A stretch of 27,571 bases of DNA from an uncultured Clostridium sp. (lineage in GTDB: Bacteria; Bacillota; Clostridia; Lachnospirales; Lachnospiraceae), in contig USBM01000002.1 of NCBI GenBank assembly GCA_900552885.1, positions 1 to 27,571 on the forward strand, read 5' to 3'. Position 1 is the first letter of the stretch, and each line of letters opens with the position of its first letter. Position numbers and translations under genes: made by a program. The notes under the pieces are model-generated. The model saw only the letters and a program-made list of their open reading frames with translations, ran no database searches and was not told the DNA's origin. Shown in pieces: positions 23,729 through 27,571 of this stretch.

Positions 23729-25318
23729 CTAATGATAAGTGACAACAATATCATGTTCTAAGATAACCGTTTTGCCATCCGGAATCAGATTTTCGTCTCC
23801 ACGGATAATGAGGGCGATCAGTTCGTTTGGAGGGAGATGAAGATCTTCGATCGAACGGTTGCACCATGTATGGTTTTCAGTGATAAGATGTTCCTCTAAC
23901 TTTTCATGTTCACCTGGTTCATAGGCAGGTACACTCAGGATAACATTGTCTCCGGCAAGAATCGTAGTATCACCTCGGGGAATGATATTTTCTTTGTGAC
24001 GTTTGATCATAATGGCAAGGGAGCCGGTTGGCATATGTACATCTTTGATCTGCCGGTTCTGCCAGTTGTGGCCTTCCGGAATGAACATGCGCATTAAGGT
24101 AATGGCAGATTCTTCCTGGTAATCATTAAAGGTTTTACGGACATCGGAAGTTTCATCGACCATCTGCAGCCGCTTGGCAACCGCAGGAAGCAGTGTACCC
24201 TGAATGGTAACGGAGAAGAGGGCGACTAAGAATACGATGTGAAACAGATCGGATTGAAGTTGTGTTCCGCCTGCAATTACCATTGTAGCAAATACGATCG
24301 AGGCAGCACCGCGAAGTCCTGCCCAGGAGACCAGAAGACATTGGCGAAGACTGCTGCCGAGGGGTTTGAGTATTATAAATACAGCAATTGGTCTTGCTAA
24401 TACCGTAAGGAAGAATACAATCGCAATGGCGGGCAATACAATGGCCGGTAGTCGGTGCGGAAATGCAAGTAACCCTAATATGAAGAACAGAAAGATCTGT
24501 GCCAGACCAGTAATTCCATCAAAGAATGGAATTAATACGGACTTGTTCTTGATTGGACTGTTTCCGATCAGAATACCGCATAGATACACGCTAAGATAAG
24601 CATTACCACCAACCAGACTTGACAGACCATAGCATAGAAGTACGATGGCGATCATGAATATGGTGTCAAGTCCCTCCGCTATAAAAGGTGTTTTGGTTAG
24701 AAGCCAGATGGCTAACATTGCAAAGAAAACACCGAGGATACAGCCATATGTTAACTGAGCAAAGATGGCATATCCCAAATTGGATTGGGATTGTGAAGAG
24801 AGGAGTCCTACTCCGATCACAGTCAGCATATAAGAGACCGGATCGTTACTTCCGCTTTCCATCTCTAAAAGAGAGGCGGTTCCATCCTTGAGGTTTAATT
24901 TCTTTTTACGAAGAATAGAGAATACACTGGCAGCATCCGTAGAAGAAAGAACAGCACCAATCAGAAAACTTTCCGGTACAGGAAAATGCAGACAGAAGTG
25001 ACATAGCAGTGCAGTGATTCCGGCGGTGATGATCACACCCAGGGTAGATAAGAGTAAAGCTCTTACGGCAACCGGGCGGGCAATGCTCCATTTTGTATTG
25101 AAACCACCATAGAACATGATGAATAATAAAGCGATGGAACAGAATTGTTCAGCTAATGTATAGTTATCAAAAGGGATCTTCACAATACCATCGCTTCCAA
25201 ACAGCATACCAATGAATAGAAATAAGATCAGGGCAGGCATGCCGAAACGATCCGAAAAACGATCGGCAAGAATACATAAGAATATAATAGTGGCAGTCAG
25301 AATGATAGATATTGTCAT
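23729..25318 (-). CDS. CPA1-type Na+(K+)/H+ antiporter with two RCK_C-like repeats (NhaP2/CvrA-like)
   Basis: A 529-residue membrane protein. Residues 1 to about 385 contain around 12-13 membrane segments of the cation:proton antiporter-1 family. Key motifs are SSTDAASVFSILR (125-137) and ESGSNDP with the ion-binding Asn158-Asp159 pair. The cytoplasmic tail (about 400-529) holds two similar RCK_C/TrkA-C-like units, with NRQIKDVHMPTGSLAIMIKR in the first and NRSIEDLHLPPNELIALIIR in the second. This layout matches NhaP2/CvrA-like antiporters for K+ or Na+ and cell-volume control. RCK_C domains in some Firmicute potassium transporters bind c-di-AMP, so ligand control is possible. GGGAGG precedes the ATG. 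Its stop lies 5 bases from the stop of the convergent protease. Confidence 0.9.
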   Translation of the reverse strand: MTISIILTATIIFLCILADRFSDRFGMPALILFLFIGMLFGSDGIVKIPFDNYTLAEQFCSIALLFIMFYGGFNTKWSIARPVAVRALLLSTLGVIITAGITALLCHFCLHFPVPESFLIGAVLSSTDAASVFSILRKKKLNLKDGTASLLEMESGSNDPVSYMLTVIGVGLLSSQSQSNLGYAIFAQLTYGCILGVFFAMLAIWLLTKTPFIAEGLDTIFMIAIVLLCYGLSSLVGGNAYLSVYLCGILIGNSPIKNKSVLIPFFDGITGLAQIFLFFILGLLAFPHRLPAIVLPAIAIVFFLTVLARPIAVFIILKPLGSSLRQCLLVSWAGLRGAASIVFATMVIAGGTQLQSDLFHIVFLVALFSVTIQGTLLPAVAKRLQMVDETSDVRKTFNDYQEESAITLMRMFIPEGHNWQNRQIKDVHMPTGSLAIMIKRHKENIIPRGDTTILAGDNVILSVPAYEPGEHEKLEEHLITENHTWCNRSIEDLHLPPNELIALIIRGDENLIPDGKTVILEHDIVVTYH

Positions 25319-25350
25319 ATAGTGTCCTCCCGAAATAATGATTGGTTTTT

Positions 25351-25380
25351 AGTATAACATTATGATAGGAGACGGGGCAA
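25351..25380 (-). promoter_or_regulatory. Predicted extended -10 promoter for the antiporter
   Basis: On the - strand TTGCCC (25375-25380) and TATACT (25351-25356) are separated by 18 bases. TG stands one base before the -10 box, giving an extended -10 element. It lies about 33 bases before the antiporter ATG. Confidence 0.5.
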
Positions 25381-25478
25381 GAGAAAAGAACTTGCTTTTC
25401 TTTCGTTTTGTAATGAATGGAAAGTAAAGGGGAGAAAAAGGGGAAATCAGTAATTCATATTAGGAATAGAGGTAAATT

Positions 25479-26444
25479 ATGCAGGATAAAAAGATAGTAT
25501 TATTGATAGATGCAGAGAATACCAGTGCGAAGTTTGCAGATGGTATTATGCAGTATTTAACAAAGCGGGGGGATATTATCTCCGCCCAGATATACGGAGA
25601 TTTCTTAGATAATAAGAACACAAAGCAATGGAACAGTAAGGCAGTGCAATATAACCTGCAACGGTATCAGGCGGATACTACCAAAGCGGGGAAAAATGCG
25701 GCGGATATTGCGTTAGTGATTGATGCAATGGATTTTTTGCATAAGGAGAATCATGCGGATGTATTCTGTGTGATTACATCGGATGGTGATTTTACCCGTC
25801 TGGTGGAGCGAATCCGGAAAGAGAACATTGAAGTGATCGGTATGGGGAAAACAGATGCATCGCCCAGACTTCGCCGCGCATGTAGTGAGTATGTGGAATT
25901 AGAGCAATTAGGAATCAAAACAAAGCAGAACGGGAATAAAGCTGTAGACAAAGAGAAGAGAACCTCAATGCCGAAGCAGGCTGATAAAACGGATAAAGAT
26001 AATGGGAACAAGTCAAAAAAAGTACCACTTAAGCAGATTAAAATGGCACTTAATGAATTGGTACAAAGTGATGAAAATGCCGGAAAAGCACCGGATCTTG
26101 GAGGGATTAAGAGTCGTATCCAATTACGTTATCCGGGTTTTGATGAGAAAGATTATGGTTATTCTTCTATCCGGGAGCTGATTGATAAAGAGACAAAGTT
26201 TTCTGTGCATCAGGAAGGAACACATGCGGTTGTTGTGTCAGACCGGAAAAAATCAGAGAATGATGAGCTTGAGATGGTATGTAGGTTTATGATCGATCTG
26301 TATCCGAATAAAGTGATCGGGCAGCATGAGATTGGAGCATTGGGACGGAAATTAAAGAACCGGTATCCGGAGTTTTCTTACAAACAATACGGTTATAAAA
26401 AGTTAAGCACTTTTATGGAAGAGGTGGGATTTCAAGTATATTAG
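25479..26444 (+). CDS. NYN-domain (LabA/PIN-like) putative ribonuclease with two OST-HTH/LOTUS domains
   Basis: A 321-residue cytoplasmic protein. Residues 4-145 are a NYN domain of the LabA/DUF88 group, a PIN-like metal-dependent nuclease fold. Its acidic residues are in place: Asp11 in LIDAENTS, Asp76 and Asp82 in AADIALVIDAMDF, and Asp102 and Asp104 in TSDGDFTRL. A lysine-rich linker (148-182) follows. Two LOTUS/OST-HTH-type RNA-binding units come next, at about 183-252 and 262-321. Each ends in the same pattern, RYPGFDEKDYGYSSIREL in the first and RYPEFSYKQYGYKKLSTF in the second. The combination suggests RNA recognition and cleavage. AGAGG ends 6 bases before the ATG. It stands alone between divergent and downstream units. 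The RNA target is unknown and no clear + strand promoter was found. Confidence 0.88.
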   Translation: MQDKKIVLLIDAENTSAKFADGIMQYLTKRGDIISAQIYGDFLDNKNTKQWNSKAVQYNLQRYQADTTKAGKNAADIALVIDAMDFLHKENHADVFCVITSDGDFTRLVERIRKENIEVIGMGKTDASPRLRRACSEYVELEQLGIKTKQNGNKAVDKEKRTSMPKQADKTDKDNGNKSKKVPLKQIKMALNELVQSDENAGKAPDLGGIKSRIQLRYPGFDEKDYGYSSIRELIDKETKFSVHQEGTHAVVVSDRKKSENDELEMVCRFMIDLYPNKVIGQHEIGALGRKLKNRYPEFSYKQYGYKKLSTFMEEVGFQVY

Positions 26445-26455
26445 TAAAATGATAC

Positions 26456-26484
26456 TTCACAAAGGATCTGACTTATGCTATATT
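26456..26484 (+). promoter_or_regulatory. Predicted extended -10 promoter for the DegV-family gene
   Basis: TTCACA (26456-26461) and TATATT (26479-26484) are 17 bases apart. TG at 26476-26477 gives an extended -10 element. It starts 12 bases after the stop codon of the NYN gene and about 58 bases before the DegV ATG. Confidence 0.55.
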
Positions 26485-26541
26485 ATGTAGTAATGAATAC
26501 TATGTGACAGAGATGCAAAAATGAGCATTAGGAGGCTGAAT

Positions 26542-27375
26542 ATGAAGTTTAAGATAGTGGGAGACAGTTGCACCGATTTTACGGAAGAAGACAGGAAGAA
26601 AGAATATATTGTGTCAGTGCCGTTAACGATATCGGTTGGAGAGGATGAGATTATAGATGATGAGAGTTTTGATCAGGAACTCTTTCTGAAAAAAGTTGCA
26701 GCATATCCGCAGTGTCCGAAATCGGCCTGTCCGTCACCGGAGATGTATATGAGAAGCTTGGAGGGTGCAGATATGGTGTTTGTTGTGACATTATCACGAC
26801 ATCTGAGCGGTTCTTATAATAGTGCGGTGCTTGCAAAGTCAATGTACGAAGAAGAACATCCGGGAACAAAAGTGCATGTCTTCGATTCAGAATCCGCATC
26901 GTCAGGACAGCTTCTGATTGCATATAAGATTGAAGAATATGCGTTGCAGGGAGCATCTTATGAGGAGATAGTGGAAAGAGTGGAAACATTTCGTAATGAG
27001 ATGCAGACAATGTTTGTGCTAGAGTCTCTTGAAACATTAAGAAAGAATGGAAGATTATCACGAGTGAAAGCACTTGCGGCAGTCGCACTTAATATTAAAC
27101 CATATATGATGGCTGTAAATGGTCAGATCGTTCAGGTGGGGCAGGCACGTGGAGTCAAACAGGCAATTGGCAAGATGATCAATTATATGGGAACCATCGG
27201 AAAAGATTACGAGGATAAGACAGTGATGATAGCACATTGTAATTGCTTAGAGAGGGCACGGGAGACAGAAAGAAAGATCATGGAACGATATTCATTCAAG
27301 GATTCAAAGATCATTGACACGAGGGGAATCAGTTCCCTATATGCCAATGAAGGTGGAGTGATCGTATCTTTTTAG
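26542..27375 (+). CDS. DegV family protein (FakB-like fatty-acid-binding protein)
   Basis: A 277-residue cytoplasmic DegV-family protein. Characterised members (FakB) hold a fatty acid for phosphorylation by FakA, supplying acyl-phosphate for phospholipid synthesis. Family signs are the start IVGDSCTDFT, the serine block SACPSPEMY, LSRHLSGSYNSA, the DSESASSGQ block, ESLETLRKNGRLSR, and the C-terminal glycine block NEGGVIVSF. Start choice: an in-frame ATG at 26521 lies before the Shine-Dalgarno AGGAGG (26530-26535), which is 6 bases before ATG 26542. The latter also gives the usual N-terminus. No FakA kinase gene is in the window. Some Firmicutes carry several DegV paralogues of differing acyl preference, so the lipid bound is not known. 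Confidence 0.92.
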   Translation: MKFKIVGDSCTDFTEEDRKKEYIVSVPLTISVGEDEIIDDESFDQELFLKKVAAYPQCPKSACPSPEMYMRSLEGADMVFVVTLSRHLSGSYNSAVLAKSMYEEEHPGTKVHVFDSESASSGQLLIAYKIEEYALQGASYEEIVERVETFRNEMQTMFVLESLETLRKNGRLSRVKALAAVALNIKPYMMAVNGQIVQVGQARGVKQAIGKMINYMGTIGKDYEDKTVMIAHCNCLERARETERKIMERYSFKDSKIIDTRGISSLYANEGGVIVSF

Positions 27376-27406
27376 GGAATAATGATGAAAGATGCACAGA
27401 TTGTGC

Positions 27407-27435
27407 TTGCAATATTGTTGTTTAGCTTCTATAAT
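27407..27435 (+). promoter_or_regulatory. Predicted strong promoter for the tRNA gene
   Basis: TTGCAA (27407-27412) and a perfect TATAAT (27430-27435) are separated by 17 bases, placing the start of transcription around 27442, a few bases before the mature tRNA. The tRNA is therefore probably transcribed on its own. Confidence 0.75.
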
Positions 27436-27448
27436 AATAGCTGTGATT

Positions 27449-27519
27449 GCAGATATGGTTCATCGGTAGAACGCTAGCTTCCCAAGCTGGAAAGGCGGGT
27501 TCGACTCCCGTTATCTGCT
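27449..27519 (+). tRNA. tRNA-Gly (anticodon CCC)
   Basis: A complete cloverleaf can be drawn. The acceptor stem is GCAGATA (27449-27455) with TATCTGC (27512-27518), seven perfect pairs. The D stem is GTTC/GAAC (27458-27461 with 27469-27472). The anticodon stem is CTAGC/GCTGG with loop TTCCCAA (27479-27485), giving anticodon CCC at 27481-27483, which reads the glycine codon GGG. The T stem is GCGGG/CCCGT with loop TTCGACT. The discriminator base is T (27519), and the CCA end is not encoded. A promoter and a terminator flank it closely. Confidence 0.95.
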
Positions 27520-27530
27520 TTCTTCAATGT

Positions 27531-27571
27531 AAAGCCGGAACTTATGGTGGATCATAGGTTTGCGGCTTTTT
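27531..27571 (+). terminator. Intrinsic terminator after tRNA-Gly
   Basis: AAAGCCG (27531-27537) pairs with CGGCTTT (27563-27569). Inside it AACTTATG (27539-27546) pairs with CATAGGTT (27553-27560), with one G-U pair. A T-run begins at 27567 and continues to the window edge. It ends the tRNA transcript. Confidence 0.88.

Noticed and set aside
1..27571. Mobile elements, integrase or attachment sites near the tRNA gene, and CRISPR arrays
   Set aside because: No transposase, integrase, phage gene, repeated spacers or flanking direct repeats were seen. The tRNA gene is intact and lies next to the window edge, so the region beyond it cannot be judged.

Overview
The window reads as a chromosomal stretch from an anaerobic Firmicute of the Clostridia, most likely Lachnospiraceae (Roseburia/Coprococcus-like). 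The grounds are AGGAGG-type ribosome binding sites before most genes, AT-rich intergenic DNA, the gene content of a beta-mannooligosaccharide utilisation locus like the one described for Roseburia intestinalis, and many cytoplasmic GGDEF proteins. The genus cannot be fixed from the sequence alone. No insertion sequence, phage gene or CRISPR array was seen. No gene-free gap exceeds about 210 bases.

Region 1 (11-11181, + strand) is a mannan-oligosaccharide import and phosphorolysis operon. It encodes a lipoprotein binding protein, two ABC permeases, a GH130 mannooligosaccharide phosphorylase, a cellobiose/mannobiose 2-epimerase, a GH130 mannosylglucose phosphorylase, a sialate-O-acetylesterase-like SGNH esterase, a phosphohexomutase and mannose-6-phosphate isomerase. 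Together they can take up acetylated oligosaccharides, deacetylate them, epimerise the reducing-end mannose to glucose, release mannose-1-phosphate without spending ATP, and convert it via mannose-6-phosphate to fructose-6-phosphate. No ABC ATPase, endo-mannanase or LacI-type regulator is present in the window. A hairpin follows the binding-protein gene, a candidate attenuator precedes the esterase, and a strong bidirectional terminator closes the region.

Region 2 (11329-16042, - strand) holds three genes, each with its own predicted promoter: a cytoplasmic LacI-type sugar-binding domain fused to a GGDEF diguanylate cyclase, a sodium-coupled NSS-family amino-acid transporter, and an sn-glycerol-1-phosphate dehydrogenase-like enzyme. 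The divergent region 16043-16251 contains promoters for both directions and a palindrome lying inside one of them.

Region 3 (16252-23723, + strand) is a tightly spaced run of six genes (gaps of 24-41 bases). They are a TIM-barrel isomerase-like enzyme, a GAF-GGDEF diguanylate cyclase, a TIR-domain protein with two zinc ribbons and an HTH-like segment, a receiver-class III nucleotide cyclase, an unrecognised protein with a duplicated C-terminal motif, and a secreted papain-like protease. Three nucleotide-signalling chemistries (c-di-GMP, cyclic mononucleotide, NAD-directed TIR) in one probable operon is the most unusual part of the window. It has a loose resemblance to Pycsar-type defence but is not a match to it.

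Region 4 (23729-27571) contains a convergent CPA1-type Na+/K+-proton antiporter with two C-terminal RCK_C-like repeats, a NYN ribonuclease-like protein with two LOTUS/OST-HTH domains, a DegV/FakB fatty-acid-binding protein, and a tRNA-Gly(CCC) gene with a near-consensus promoter and a terminator.
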